From Acidobacteriota bacterium (GTDB taxonomy: Bacteria; Acidobacteriota; Terriglobia; Terriglobales; Acidobacteriaceae), in the NCBI GenBank assembly GCA_021792795.1, contig JAJYUB010000012.1, positions 1-64,000 of the forward strand: DNA of 64,000 bases, in the 5' to 3' direction. The notes beneath the pieces were generated by a model. The model saw nothing but the letters and a program-made list of their open reading frames with translations, did no database searches and was not told the origin of the DNA. A program made the translations under genes and the position numbers. This document shows, in pieces, positions 25,866 through 35,675 of the stretch (positions are counted from its first letter, which is position 1; every line of letters starts with the position of its first letter).

Positions 25866-25895
25866 AAGCCCGGTCTTGGCGACGGGCTTTTCTTT
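25866..25895. terminator. Bidirectional terminator between trxA and lon
   Basis: AAGCCCG (25866-25872) pairs with CGGGCTT (25883-25889), followed by TTTCTTT on the plus strand. The reverse strand reads GGGCTTCTTC after the stem. It separates the convergent trxA and lon genes. Confidence 0.75.
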
Positions 25896-25918
25896 GTCTG
25901 AATGCAATGAGGGTGGCT

Positions 25919-28348
25919 CTATTGCGGGGCGATGTTTTCCATCGGGGTTGGGGTGGGAACGCTGGCCAGCAGTCCATGCTCGCCAAGAGCGGGGGCGTCT
26001 GGGGCAATTTCCGGCAGCGGGCCTTCGAGAGCGATCTTCAAGACTTCATCCATTTGATCCACAAAGTGCATCTTCATGCTTGATTTTAAATTGTCCGGGA
26101 CCTCGGCGAGATCGTTCTTGTTTTCTCCGGGAAGAATCACTTCAAAGACGCCGGCTCGATGGGCTGCGAGCAGTTTTTCTTTCAGGCCGCCGATGGGAAG
26201 GACCTTGCCTCGCAGCGTAATTTCGCCGGTCATGGCGATGTCCCGACGGACAGGGATGCGGGTCAATGCGCTGGCGAGGGCGGTGGCGAGGGTAATGCCG
26301 GCGGAGGGACCGTCCTTGGGAATGGCGCCTTCCGGGACGTGGACGTGGATGTCGAGGCTGCGGTAGAAGTCGCGACCGAGGCCGAGGTGATGGGCGCGGC
26401 TGCGGATGTAGGAGAGGGCCGCCTGGGCCGACTCCTGCATGACCTCGCCAAGCTGGCCGGTGAGGGTCAGCTTGCCTTTGCCGTCGAGCACCTGGACTTC
26501 CGTGGAGAGGATGGAGCCGCCGACTTCTGTCCACGCGAGGCCAGTGACCAGGCCAATTTCGCTTTGTTCGTGGACCTGCGAGTGGCGGACCTTGGGCAGG
26601 CCGAGAAATTCCTGCAAATTGGCGGCGGTGATTTCTTCCTTGTGCTTGGGGCCGTTCTTCACGATGCGGCGCGCGACCTTGCGGCAGACGTTGCCGATTT
26701 CGCGTTCAAGATTGCGGACGCCGGCTTCGCGGGTGTAGGAGCGGATGATTTCCTGCAGCGCTTCCTGGGTGAAGACGAGATTCTTCTCGTCGATGCCGGT
26801 CTGCTCCCGCTGTTTGCGAAGCAGATATTGCTTGGCGATTTCGACCTTTTCGTCCTCAGTGTAGCCATGCAGCCGCAGAATTTCCATGCGGTCCTGCAGT
26901 GCCGCGGGGATGGTGTGCAGGACGTTGGCGGTGGCGACGAACAAGACCTGCGACAGATCGTATTCCACGTCGAGATAGTGGTCCTGGAAGGTGCCGTTTT
27001 GCTCGGGGTCGAGCACTTCAAGCAAAGCGGAGGCGGGATCGCCGCGGAAATCGGAGGCCATCTTGTCGATTTCATCCAGCATGAAGACGGGATTTTTTGT
27101 GCCGGCCTTCTTCATGGATTGCAGGATTTGGCCGGGCATGGCGCCGATATACGTGCGGCGATGGCCTCGGATTTCAGCCTCATCGCGCACGCCGCCGAGC
27201 GACATGCGAACGAATTTGCGTCCCGTGGCTTTGGCAATCGACATTCCCAGCGAGGTTTTGCCGACGCCCGGAGGTCCGACGAAGCAGAGGATGGAGCCTT
27301 TGGGATTTTTCACCAACTGGCGGACGGCGAGGAACTCGAGAATGCGTTCCTTGATTTTCTCCAGGCCGTAGTGGTCGGTGTTGAGAATTTTTTCAGCGTG
27401 ATCGATGGAGCGAATCTCTTTGGATTTTTTCTTCCACGGAACGGCCAGCATCCAGTCCAGATAATTTCTGGAGACGGTGGATTCGGCGGACATGGGAGGC
27501 ATGGCTTCAAGCTTCTTCAGCTCCAGCGTCGCTTTTTCGAAGACATCTTTCGGCATTCCGGCCATTTCAATCTTCTTCTTCAGCTCGTCGAACTCGCTTT
27601 TCTCGCCGCGGCCCAGTTCCTTTTGGATGGCCTTGATTTTTTCGTTGAGGTAATACTCTTTCTGGGCACGCTCCATCTGCCGCTTAACGCGGGACTGGAC
27701 GTTGCGGTCCATGCTCAACTTTTCGATTTCAATTTCCAGAATGCCGACCAGGTGATGGAGCCGCTCGACAGGATCGAAGATGTCGAGCAGCATCTGTTTT
27801 TCTTCAATAGGCAACTGCAGATTGGCCGAGATGGTGTCGGCGAGTTTGCCGGGCTCTTCCATGCGAACGGCGGCGGCGACCGTTTCCAGGTTGAGCGCTT
27901 GTTGCAGCTTGACATACTGCTCAAACAAGCCGGAGACCCGCTGCATGACCTGTTCGACGACCTTGGTCATTTCGGTTTCGACGGTGCTGACGCGGAGAGT
28001 GGCGACAAAAAAGCCATCGGTGTCGACGATCTCGGTGGCCTTGGCGCGTTCAATGCCTTCGACGAGCACCTTGATGTTGCCGTCGGGCATTTTGACGCTT
28101 TGCACGATGTTGCCGATGGTGCCGGTGGTGAAGATGTCCTTCTGCGTGGGCTCATCCTGGCCGGCATCATGCTGGGTCGCCAGAAAGATTTTGCGATCGC
28201 CGGTGAGCGCTTCTTCCAGGGCGCGCACGCTGGATTCGCGGCCTACGACGAACGGAGTCATCATGTAGGGAAAGATGACCATGTCGCGGATCGGCATCAT
28301 AGGGAGCTTGCGCAGCTCGGAAGTTTCGCGGGATTCTTTCACAGGCAC
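25919..28348 (-). CDS. lon: ATP-dependent Lon protease
   Basis: The protein is 809 aa, typical of LonA. The N-terminal substrate-binding domain starts with [16 protein letters not shown]. The AAA+ module has Walker [12 protein letters not shown] (about residue 357) and Walker B MLDEIDK. The C-terminal protease domain has the catalytic Ser in [10 protein letters not shown] (about 679) and the Lys in [12 protein letters not shown]. It degrades misfolded and regulatory proteins in the cytoplasm. The start is GTG 28348 or a second GTG two codons later that has a better placed AGAGG. Confidence 0.97.
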   Translation of the reverse strand: MPVKESRETSELRKLPMMPIRDMVIFPYMMTPFVVGRESSVRALEEALTGDRKIFLATQHDAGQDEPTQKDIFTTGTIGNIVQSVKMPDGNIKVLVEGIERAKATEIVDTDGFFVATLRVSTVETEMTKVVEQVMQRVSGLFEQYVKLQQALNLETVAAAVRMEEPGKLADTISANLQLPIEEKQMLLDIFDPVERLHHLVGILEIEIEKLSMDRNVQSRVKRQMERAQKEYYLNEKIKAIQKELGRGEKSEFDELKKKIEMAGMPKDVFEKATLELKKLEAMPPMSAESTVSRNYLDWMLAVPWKKKSKEIRSIDHAEKILNTDHYGLEKIKERILEFLAVRQLVKNPKGSILCFVGPPGVGKTSLGMSIAKATGRKFVRMSLGGVRDEAEIRGHRRTYIGAMPGQILQSMKKAGTKNPVFMLDEIDKMASDFRGDPASALLEVLDPEQNGTFQDHYLDVEYDLSQVLFVATANVLHTIPAALQDRMEILRLHGYTEDEKVEIAKQYLLRKQREQTGIDEKNLVFTQEALQEIIRSYTREAGVRNLEREIGNVCRKVARRIVKNGPKHKEEITAANLQEFLGLPKVRHSQVHEQSEIGLVTGLAWTEVGGSILSTEVQVLDGKGKLTLTGQLGEVMQESAQAALSYIRSRAHHLGLGRDFYRSLDIHVHVPEGAIPKDGPSAGITLATALASALTRIPVRRDIAMTGEITLRGKVLPIGGLKEKLLAAHRAGVFEVILPGENKNDLAEVPDNLKSSMKMHFVDQMDEVLKIALEGPLPEIAPDAPALGEHGLLASVPTPTPMENIAPQ

Positions 28349-28483
28349 CTCTGGGGTTGAGTCTCTGTACCTATTCTAATGGGTCGCGCTTTTCGCCGCG
28401 AACCGATTCTGCGGAAGCGCGACAGGTTGCAATGTATCGACCTTGATGCGATGAAATAGGATTCACATTCTGCCGATGCGGTG

Positions 28484-28885
28484 TCACGCGACCGCCTGCG
28501 TGCAGTGAGAGCAGCGATGGGCTGCCGCTGGAATTTCGCTGAGACATTCCGGACAGGTCTTAATGGCCGGAGGCGCGGGAGGTACCGGTTTAAATTTGGC
28601 AAGTATTTTGCCGACCGGGAGGACCACCCCGAAATAGATGACGGTGGCAACAATCAGAAACGAGATGAGCGCGTTGAGAAAGTTGCCGTAGGTGATGGCG
28701 CCGCCGTGGACGTGGGCCACCAGGGTGGAGAAATTCGGCTGACCGACGGTGGCCGAGATCAACGGGTTAATGATGTCTTTCACCAAGGAATTGACGATGC
28801 CGGTGAAGGCGGCGCCAATGACGACGGCAACGGCCAGATCGACAACGTTGCCGCGCAGAACAAAATCGCGAAAGCCTTTGAGCAT
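28484..28885 (-). CDS. mscL: Large-conductance mechanosensitive channel with C-terminal zinc ribbon
   Basis: The protein is 133 aa. The channel part is typical MscL: FRDFVLRGNVVDLAVAVVIGAAF in TM1 and FLIVATVIYFGVVLP in TM2. It releases solutes on hypoosmotic shock. Instead of the usual charged C-terminal helix it ends with CPECLSEIPAAAHRCSHC, two CxxC pairs that look like a zinc ribbon. A GGGAG site precedes ATG 28885. It lies upstream of lon on the same strand. Confidence 0.92.
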   Translation of the reverse strand: MLKGFRDFVLRGNVVDLAVAVVIGAAFTGIVNSLVKDIINPLISATVGQPNFSTLVAHVHGGAITYGNFLNALISFLIVATVIYFGVVLPVGKILAKFKPVPPAPPAIKTCPECLSEIPAAAHRCSHCTQAVA

Positions 28886-29132
28886 GACGAATCTCCCTCG
28901 TTCGAAATGGATACAACCGACTGCGGCGGGTTCTCATCGATATGCGTCGCGCAGCGGAGTTGCCAGCATCCTACCATTGCGCGAGCGAAATGAGCGAAAA
29001 GAATGATGCGAAGGCATTGATGAGTTCGATGTCAGTGGAAACTCTTGGAGGATTCTCGTGCTCTGCGATATTCTCCAGAGGTTCCGCGGCGATGTACCGC
29101 GGCATGGACAGAAGTTGTGCGAATGAGGAAGC

Positions 29133-29825
29133 ATGAATAAGGTGTGGCCCACAGCGGATGCCGCCGTCGAGGACATTCCCGACGGCGCGACCATCATGTT
29201 CGGCGGATTCGGGCTGTGCGGCATTCCGGAGAACCTGATCGACGCGCTGGTCCGCAAGGGCGTGCGACATCTGCATACCATCAGCAACAATATGGGCGTC
29301 GATGGCTTCGGCATGGGACGCATGCTGGAAGCCGACATGATCGATTCTCACACTGGCAGCTACGTGGGCGAGAACAAGCTGCTGGAGGAGCGCGTGCTGG
29401 CTGGCAAGCTGGACCTGAGGCTGATTCCGCAGGGCACGCTGGCGGAGCGGATTCGAGCGGGTGGCGCGGGCATCCCGGCGTTTTATACACCGGCAGGCGT
29501 GGGCACGGTGGTGGCGGAGGGCAAGGAGTCCCGCGAGTTCGACGGGAAAATGTATCTACTGGAGCGCGGGCTGCGGGCAGACTTTGCGCTGATCAAAGCG
29601 TGGAAGGGCGATCGGATGGGAAACCTGATCTATCGCAAGACGGCGCGGAATTTCAATCCGATGATGGCGGCGGCGGGACGCATTACGATTGCGGAAGTGG
29701 AACAGTTGGTCGAGCCGGGGGAGATAGAGCCGGACCAGGTGATGACGCCGGGAATTTATGTGCAGCGAATGATTCTGGGCGAGCACGAGAAGCGGATCGA
29801 GCGGCGGACGGTGCGAACGGCATGA
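29133..29825 (+). CDS. scoA: 3-oxoacid CoA-transferase subunit A
   Basis: The protein is 230 aa, matching the alpha subunit of succinyl-CoA:3-oxoacid CoA-transferase: IMFGGFGLCGIPENLIDAL and FNPMMAAAGRITIAEVE. With subunit B it moves CoA between succinyl-CoA and acetoacetate or related acids. Subunit B (scoB) starts about 470 bp downstream; a small membrane gene lies between them on the other strand, so the two subunits are not tightly coupled as usual. Confidence 0.93.
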   Translation: MNKVWPTADAAVEDIPDGATIMFGGFGLCGIPENLIDALVRKGVRHLHTISNNMGVDGFGMGRMLEADMIDSHTGSYVGENKLLEERVLAGKLDLRLIPQGTLAERIRAGGAGIPAFYTPAGVGTVVAEGKESREFDGKMYLLERGLRADFALIKAWKGDRMGNLIYRKTARNFNPMMAAAGRITIAEVEQLVEPGEIEPDQVMTPGIYVQRMILGEHEKRIERRTVRTA

Positions 29826-29890
29826 TACATATGTTTCCAGCCGGGTCTTTGACCGAGCGATACCGCATCCGCGATTTTAGGGCCGCAGAA

Positions 29891-29942
29891 TCCCGGGTCT
29901 GTCGCAGCGGCGACCCGCAGCGGACGAGACCTGGGACACCCG
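29891..29942. repeat. Imperfect hairpin repeat after scoA
   Basis: CCCGGGTCTGTCGC and GCGGACGAGACCTGGGACACCC form an imperfect stem with an inner GCGGCGACCCGC. The GGGACACCC tail marks it as a divergent member of the modular family. Confidence 0.5.
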
Positions 29943-29970
29943 CGTTTCCCAGCGCGATGATCTGCTTGCT

Positions 29971-30258
29971 TTATTTGACGATGAGAGGATACAGCGCGAG
30001 GAAGAGAATCATGGTCAAGATCAGGACATCCATGTAGAGGCTGATGAGGACTGCGCCGTGGTACCAGCTCCAACGGATGCGAATGCAGCGGAAAGTTTCA
30101 ATCATGCCTGCGGTAGCTCCAATGATGGGCAGAAGCATGGCGGGATTGGCTTGATCGAAGGGAAACTTCGCCAGTGGAAATGAGATGACGAGGCTGAGGA
30201 GAGCCAGCAGGTTGCCGCGCAACAACGATGGAGCCCGCAGATTGAAGAAAGAAGTCAT
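29971..30258 (-). CDS. Small membrane protein antisense between scoA and scoB
   Basis: The protein is 95 aa from ATG 30256-30258. Three hydrophobic segments are visible: [33 protein letters not shown] and [17 protein letters not shown]. The codon pattern and clean membrane topology support a real gene, although no family was recognised. It lies wholly between the two CoA-transferase subunit genes on the opposite strand. Confidence 0.6.
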   Translation of the reverse strand: MTSFFNLRAPSLLRGNLLALLSLVISFPLAKFPFDQANPAMLLPIIGATAGMIETFRCIRIRWSWYHGAVLISLYMDVLILTMILFLALYPLIVK

Positions 30259-30292
30259 GCGAAGTCGAGGGTATTTGCAGCAGGAAAAAAGA

Positions 30293-31033
30293 ATGGGCCC
30301 ACCCATGAACACTCTATCGAATTCCAACGCCGGCGGGGAACTGAAGGGGGACAAGGCCGCGCCCGCAGGCCAGCGCGCGCAGTTGGCAGCGAGGATTGCC
30401 AAACGCGTGGCGCAGGAATTGCGCGACGGATTTTATGTGAATCTTGGCATCGGCATGCCGACGCTGGTGGCGAACCATGTTCCCGCGGGAATGGAAGTGG
30501 TGTTGCAGTCGGAGAATGGAATGCTGGGCGTGGGGCCGTATCCGCTGGCGGGGCAGGAGGACCCAGACCTGATCAACGCGGGCAAGGAGACGGTGAGCGA
30601 GCTGCCGGGGACGGCATATTTTTCCAGCGCGGACTCGTTCGCGATGATTCGCGGCGGCCACGTTGACCTGAGCGTGCTGGGCGCGATGGAAGTGGATGAG
30701 AAAGGCAACCTGGCGAACTGGATGATTCCAGGAAAGATGGTGAAAGGTATGGGCGGGGCCATGGACCTGGTGGCCAGCGCACGCCGCGTGATTGTCGCCA
30801 TGGAACATACGACGCGCGATGGACGGCCAAAAATTCTAACGCGCTGCACGCTGCCGCTGACGGGTGTGGGCGTGGTGGACACGATTGTGACCGAGCTGGC
30901 GTATATTCGCGTGACACCGGAGGGGCTGCTGCTGGAAGAAATTGCTCCTGGAATTACGGTGGGAGAAGTGCAGGCGGCGACCGAGCCGAAATTGATCGTC
31001 AGCGGGAATGTGAAGTTGATGTTCGCAGATTAA
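30293..31033 (+). CDS. scoB: 3-oxoacid CoA-transferase subunit B
   Basis: The protein is 246 aa from ATG 30293, chosen for AGGA 8 nt upstream; ATG 30305 is the other option. The catalytic Glu lies in [14 protein letters not shown], and the rest matches beta subunits ([32 protein letters not shown]). It pairs with ScoA for ketone-body or 3-oxoadipate-type CoA transfer. It converges with mtnA; an ACGCCGC/GCGGCGT hairpin at 31044-31067 overlaps the mtnA stop. Confidence 0.93.
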   Translation: MGPPMNTLSNSNAGGELKGDKAAPAGQRAQLAARIAKRVAQELRDGFYVNLGIGMPTLVANHVPAGMEVVLQSENGMLGVGPYPLAGQEDPDLINAGKETVSELPGTAYFSSADSFAMIRGGHVDLSVLGAMEVDEKGNLANWMIPGKMVKGMGGAMDLVASARRVIVAMEHTTRDGRPKILTRCTLPLTGVGVVDTIVTELAYIRVTPEGLLLEEIAPGITVGEVQAATEPKLIVSGNVKLMFAD

Positions 31034-31053
31034 TGACCGATGAACGCCGCGAC

Positions 31054-32124
31054 TTACGAAGCGGCGTGGGCGTGCGCGATTTGTTCGACGCCGAGGCGCA
31101 ATGCATCTTCGTAGGGCGGTTGCAGGACGCCTAATTCGGTGATGATGGCGGTGACGTATTTTGCCGGCGTGACATCGAAGGCGGGGTTGGAAATCTCCGC
31201 GTTGGAAGGGGTGATCTGCTTGCCGTTGAAGTGGGTGACTTCTTTGGCGGCGCGTTCTTCAATGGGAATCCGATCGCCTGTCGGTGTGGCCATGTCGATG
31301 GTGGACCAGGGAGCGGCCACGTAAAACGGAATGCCGTGTTCCTTGGCGAGGACGGCTACGCCGTAGGTGCCAATTTTGTTGGCGACGTCTCCGTTGGCGG
31401 CGATCCGATCCGCGCCGACAATGACGGCCTTAATTTTTCCGGCGCGCATCTGGCTGGCAGCCATGTTGTCGCAGAGGACCGTTGTGGGGATGTTGTCATG
31501 CAGCAGCTCCCACGCGGTGAGCCGGGCGCCTTGCAGGAATGGCCGGGTTTCATCGGCGTAGACATGCAGTTTGTGGCCGCGTTCGACGGCGGCGCGAATG
31601 ACGCCGAGGGCGGTGCCGTAGCCGCAGGTCGCGAGCGCGCCAGCATTGCAGTGGGTCAGCACGCCACCGGTGCGGGGCATCAATACCGCGCCGAAGGCAC
31701 CCATGGCGCGGCAGGCGGCGATGTCTTCGTCGTACATGCGGCGGGCTTCGGCCACGGCGGCCTGCTGAATTTGCGGGATGGTCGCGCCGGGTTCCTGCGA
31801 CATGGCGCGGACGAGTTGGCGGACGCGCTCAATTCCCCAGAATAAGTTGACGGCGGTGGGGCGGGTGGCGGCGAGGGTGTCGCAAATGATTTTCAGATCT
31901 TCGTCGAGTTGGGGGATATCGGCTGCCCGGCTGCGCAGCAGGCCGAGTGCGACGCCCATGGCGGCGCTGACACCGATGGCGGGCGCGCCGCGCACGATCA
32001 TGGCGCGGATGACTTCCGCAACAGCACGGTAGTCTTCTGCGAGCACGTAGGTTTCTTCCAGCGGCAGCTTGGTCTGGTCGAGGAAACGCACGCCGGCATC
32101 AGTCCATTCAAGTGTGGGGATCAT
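31054..32124 (-). CDS. mtnA: S-methyl-5-thioribose-1-phosphate isomerase
   Basis: The protein is 356 aa. It converts methylthioribose 1-phosphate to methylthioribulose 1-phosphate in methionine salvage. Family motifs: [18 protein letters not shown], the catalytic Cys in [18 protein letters not shown], and the catalytic Asp in [19 protein letters not shown]. No other methionine-salvage gene is in the window. Confidence 0.95.
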   Translation of the reverse strand: MIPTLEWTDAGVRFLDQTKLPLEETYVLAEDYRAVAEVIRAMIVRGAPAIGVSAAMGVALGLLRSRAADIPQLDEDLKIICDTLAATRPTAVNLFWGIERVRQLVRAMSQEPGATIPQIQQAAVAEARRMYDEDIAACRAMGAFGAVLMPRTGGVLTHCNAGALATCGYGTALGVIRAAVERGHKLHVYADETRPFLQGARLTAWELLHDNIPTTVLCDNMAASQMRAGKIKAVIVGADRIAANGDVANKIGTYGVAVLAKEHGIPFYVAAPWSTIDMATPTGDRIPIEERAAKEVTHFNGKQITPSNAEISNPAFDVTPAKYVTAIITELGVLQPPYEDALRLGVEQIAHAHAAS

Positions 32125-32252
32125 AGAGCTTCTATTTTACCGTCGATTCGCGAGAGAATTTTGGGCGACTTTGGAGCGACTGTAGCGCGAACGTCTTTCT
32201 GTCCTACCCTTCGCAAAGGGCGGCGAAGGATTGACCCGTGAAGCCGATGGTT

Positions 32253-32531
32253 TCAGGAAAAGTCGAGTTCCAATTGGTCGATGTAGCACCAGCCCCAGTT
32301 TTCTCCGGGCTCGAAGGAGCGCATGATGGGGTGTTTAGTCGCATGAAAATGTTTGGTGGCGTGCTTGTTCTTGGATGAGTCGCAGCAGCCGACGTGGCCG
32401 CACTCCAGACAGAGGCGAAGATGGACCCAATCGTCGCCGATCTTCAGGCACTCCTCACAACCTTCAGGCGTGCGCGGCGTGACGGGACGGACTTGATCGA
32501 GGTGAGTGCATTGGTCCATCGTTTGCGCCAT
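32253..32531 (-). CDS. UBP-type zinc finger protein
   Basis: The protein is 92 aa and consists almost entirely of a ZnF-UBP domain: CTHL, CEECLKIGDDWVHLRLCLECGHVGCCD, KHATKHFHATKHPIMRSFEPGENWGWCYID. Eukaryotic relatives bind the C-terminus of ubiquitin; the bacterial role is unknown. It may be co-transcribed with pyrE, which ends 54 bp upstream. The upstream gap 32125-32252 includes a degenerate CCTTCGC/GCGAAGG repeat at about 32203-32236. Confidence 0.88.
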   Translation of the reverse strand: MAQTMDQCTHLDQVRPVTPRTPEGCEECLKIGDDWVHLRLCLECGHVGCCDSSKNKHATKHFHATKHPIMRSFEPGENWGWCYIDQLELDFS

Positions 32532-32585
32532 GGCGTTTTCCTCCGGTGTAAAGATGGATGCTGCGACGCATGCGGCGACGCGGAA

Positions 32586-33188
32586 TTATTTTGCGGCAAC
32601 ATGGGCGGCGCGGACATCGTTGGCGGTAAACAAAGATAGAAACGGCGCGCCATGGGCAGCGGCTTCGACTGCGGCGCGGCCATTCATCTCCTGCCGATCG
32701 ACCAGGCAAAGCACGCCGACCACTTGAAATTTAGCATCGCGGGCGGCCTCTATGGCCTGGATAGTTGAGGCGCCGGTGGTGCAAACGTCGTCGACGATGA
32801 CGACGCACGCGCCGGGCTGGTTGAAGCCTTCAATGCGGCGGCCGGTGCCGTGGGTCTTTTCCGACTTGCGGACGAGAAAGCCGTGGATGAGGGGAGCTTC
32901 CGGATGCTGCAGATGGTCCCAGGCGCTGGCGGATGCGATGTTGGAGACGAGCGGGTCCGCGCCCATGGTGAGACCGCCGACGGCTTGCGGATGCAGTTTG
33001 TGTTGTCGAATCAAATAGTAGAGGGCGAGGCCGGCGAGGCGACCGCCTTCCGCATGCAGCGTGGTAGTGCGGCAGTCGATGTAGTAGTCGCTATGCGCGC
33101 CGGAAGAGAGGGTGAACTCTCCCAGGCGAAAGGACAGGGTGGCAATCAGATGGAGCAGCGGGGTGCGCGGATCGGATGACGTCGGCAT
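32586..33188 (-). CDS. pyrE: Orotate phosphoribosyltransferase
   Basis: The protein is 200 aa. It forms OMP from orotate and PRPP in pyrimidine synthesis. Motifs: FTLSSGAHSDYYIDCR, VGGLTMGADPLVSNIA, FLVRKSEKTHGTGRRIEG (catalytic Lys region), and the PRPP loop VVIVDDVCTTGAST. Confidence 0.95.
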   Translation of the reverse strand: MPTSSDPRTPLLHLIATLSFRLGEFTLSSGAHSDYYIDCRTTTLHAEGGRLAGLALYYLIRQHKLHPQAVGGLTMGADPLVSNIASASAWDHLQHPEAPLIHGFLVRKSEKTHGTGRRIEGFNQPGACVVIVDDVCTTGASTIQAIEAARDAKFQVVGVLCLVDRQEMNGRAAVEAAAHGAPFLSLFTANDVRAAHVAAK

Positions 33189-33271
33189 AGGTCTCTAGTG
33201 ATTGTAAGCAATCGAGACGATTTCCGAAGGCCCCACGCATTTTCGGCGTTCCTGTAAGGTGAATCTCGTTT

Positions 33272-33305
33272 CATCCCACCCTAGCTACGCTAGGATGGGG
33301 CACCC
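33272..33305. repeat. Hairpin repeat, CCTAGC arms, GGGGCACCC tail
   Basis: CATCCCACCCTAGC (33272-33285), TAC loop, then GCTAGGATGGGGCACCC (33289-33305). It lies between pyrE and the transporter gene and shares its arm word with the first unit in thrC. Confidence 0.75.
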
Positions 33306-33333
33306 ATGACATTACACGAATCGTGAAATCGAT

Positions 33334-34662
33334 CTAATCGATGCCGAGCTTGCGCTGCATCTGTTCCAGGCTGAGATTTTTGGTCTCTGGATAGATGAAG
33401 AGCACGACGAAGAATTGCAGGGCCATCATGGCCGCGAAAAAATAAAATGGAAGCGCGGCGTGGCTGACGGCGAGCACGGGGAAGATGCCGGAGATGATGG
33501 CGTTCGAAATCCAGTTGGCGGAGGTGCCCAGGCTTTGTCCTTTGGCGCGAACGCGGGTGGGGAAGACTTCCGCCAGATATACCCAGATGACCGCGCCCTG
33601 CGAGATGGCGAAGGCGACGATGTAGAAGACCAGCAGCGGCAGCAGATAGCGTTGGTGGCCGGGGACCTGGAAGATGACCGCGACCAGCAGAAGGCAGACG
33701 GCCATGCCGACGGAGCCGATGAGCAGAAGGGTCTTGCGGCCCAGCTTGTCGATGACGGAGATGGCGGCGAGGGTTGCGAACAAGTTACCCAGGCCGACAT
33801 AGACCGCTTGCTTGCCGGCGGAGAGGCTGTTGAAGCCGGCGGCGGCGAAGATATCGTTCATGTAATAGAGGATGGCGTTGATGCCGGTGAGCTGGTTGAA
33901 GATGGCGATGCTGACGGCGAGAAAAATTGGCAGGCGATATTTTCGGGTGAGCAGGGGCTCGTCCTTTGCCTGGCGTTCGAGGTGAACCGAGGCGACGATG
34001 TCCTGCAATTCCGCTTCGAGGTCTGGTGTGTTCGCACGGAAGAGCGCTTCGCGCGCCTCTTCAATGCGGGCCTGCATGACCAGCCAGCGCGGACTGCGGC
34101 CAATGGTGAGCAGCATGACGAGAAACAGCGCCGCGGGAACGGCCGCCACTCCTAGCTGCCAGCGCCATTGCTGCATGCCGAGATGGAATGTCTCGATGTA
34201 AAAATTCGACATGTAGGCGAGAAGGACGCCGAGGACGATGTTGATCTGAAATGTTCCGACGAGGCGGCCGCGCCATTGTGCGGGAGCGATCTCCGCAATG
34301 TACATGGGGCCGAGCACGGAGCTGCCCCCGATGCCGAGGCCGCCGATGACGCGAAAGAAAAGCAGGGCGTACCAGTTCCACGCAAGCGCGCAGCCGATGG
34401 CGGAGACTACGTACGCGATGGCGAGAATGCGTAGGGTGTCGCGGCGGCCGATGCGCTGGCCGGGAATGCCCGACAGCATGGCGCCGATGACAGTGCCGAT
34501 CAACGCGCTGGAGACGGTGAAGCCGAGCTGGCCACTGCTGAGCGCGTAGACTTGCGTCAGCATGTGGGTGGTGCCGGCGATGACGGCAGTGTCGAAACCG
34601 AAGAGCAGGCCGCCCAGGGCGCCGACTAATGTTCCGCGGACAAGATAAGAGTTCAGGGTCAT
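33334..34662 (-). CDS. MFS sugar porter family transporter
   Basis: From ATG 34662 the protein is 442 aa with 12 membrane helices; an upstream start would add 22 residues. Sugar-porter signatures are present: GALGGLLFGFDTAVIAG, GQRIGRRDTLR, RSPRWLVMQARIEEAREAL, QLTGINAILYYMNDIF, and the C-terminal PETKNLSLEQM. It probably imports a sugar with protons. No sugar-utilisation gene is adjacent, so the substrate is open. Confidence 0.92.
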   Translation of the reverse strand: MTLNSYLVRGTLVGALGGLLFGFDTAVIAGTTHMLTQVYALSSGQLGFTVSSALIGTVIGAMLSGIPGQRIGRRDTLRILAIAYVVSAIGCALAWNWYALLFFRVIGGLGIGGSSVLGPMYIAEIAPAQWRGRLVGTFQINIVLGVLLAYMSNFYIETFHLGMQQWRWQLGVAAVPAALFLVMLLTIGRSPRWLVMQARIEEAREALFRANTPDLEAELQDIVASVHLERQAKDEPLLTRKYRLPIFLAVSIAIFNQLTGINAILYYMNDIFAAAGFNSLSAGKQAVYVGLGNLFATLAAISVIDKLGRKTLLLIGSVGMAVCLLLVAVIFQVPGHQRYLLPLLVFYIVAFAISQGAVIWVYLAEVFPTRVRAKGQSLGTSANWISNAIISGIFPVLAVSHAALPFYFFAAMMALQFFVVLFIYPETKNLSLEQMQRKLGID

Positions 34663-34865
34663 CGATGGCGCGGCTCGAAACGAGTGCTTCCGACAAAGTG
34701 GATTCCGTTCGCTTTCGAAACCATACACGATGAGGCTGTGAGAGTCACGTGGGCCACGGGAGGAAGCTTCCTAGTCTGCTTGGTGCTGTGGATTGGCTCT
34801 TGGTGGATCGTGTGTCTATGGAGATATCTCGACACAGATCGCGAGGAGGTGAGACCATTCTAATC

Positions 34866-35615
34866 ATGCCAAAATTCAAGTGGCTGAAAGACACTCTGGA
34901 TTGGATCATTCGGCTCCAAGGCGCTTACGCAATTCTGGCGACGCTCCTAGCTGGCGGCGTCGGTACGGGGATAAGGGCAGTGCTACGTTACTACACCCAC
35001 CTCCCTGCACTTTGGATAACTCCGATATGGTTGCTTTCGGTTGCCTTGATATTATCCCTGTTACTTCTCGTTGCAAGCAGGCGATGGATGGACCTAGCGC
35101 GTCCAAATTTTATCTTCGACCTGGACAATATCATTTGGGTATACGACAGCGCGAAAGACATGACAGTCTTTTTTATAGCAGCCAGGATTGTGAGTATTGG
35201 GCTCCCGTCAATTACTCAAAATTGGTCTGCTATTTATAGCGCCGGAGAAAGTTCGGAACCGATGAAAGGATTTTATCTTGTTGGGCCATATGTTTTGACG
35301 CTGGGCAACGAGCAGATCACGATCGATAACGACGATCTCTTAAATGTGAAAACGGCGGAGACCGTAATCGAAAAAGGGCGAGCGGTATACGGTAGGTTGC
35401 TCTTCACTATTCCTGGAAACCGTGATGCGCAAATCAGGTCCCTTCATCATCGAATCGAGGTGCGCTTCTGCGATTATTTAGCGAATTCTTATTCTGCATC
35501 TTACATTCCAAGTTCCCGTCCCCTTCCGTCCCTTACTCGTCATGCGCACGAGAAAACGCAATTTATCGAGCCACAGCAGGCCAATTCCCAGTCATCTCCT
35601 CAATTATCCGAGTAG
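34866..35615 (+). CDS. Two-helix membrane protein of unknown function
   Basis: The protein is 249 aa from ATG 34866 (an upstream in-frame start would add 39 residues). Two helices lie at about 17-40 and 53-72, followed by a soluble domain of about 175 residues with no family I recognise. The gene has clearly lower GC than its neighbours, which points to horizontal gain. Confidence 0.55.
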   Translation: MPKFKWLKDTLDWIIRLQGAYAILATLLAGGVGTGIRAVLRYYTHLPALWITPIWLLSVALILSLLLLVASRRWMDLARPNFIFDLDNIIWVYDSAKDMTVFFIAARIVSIGLPSITQNWSAIYSAGESSEPMKGFYLVGPYVLTLGNEQITIDNDDLLNVKTAETVIEKGRAVYGRLLFTIPGNRDAQIRSLHHRIEVRFCDYLANSYSASYIPSSRPLPSLTRHAHEKTQFIEPQQANSQSSPQLSE

Positions 35616-35675
35616 GTTCTGAAAGCGAATCTTTCGAATTGGATGCCGCCAGCTATCGGTCGTATTACTGATGGA

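Noticed and set aside
26159-28360. Long open frame (733 codons) opposite lon
   Set aside because: It mirrors the high-GC3 codons of lon, is rich in Phe/Asp/Gly repeats and has no domain. lon is certain.
28942-29136. 64-codon frame ending at the scoA start
   Set aside because: Overlap with the scoA ATG looks suggestive, but composition is Ser/Met/Ala-rich with no domain.
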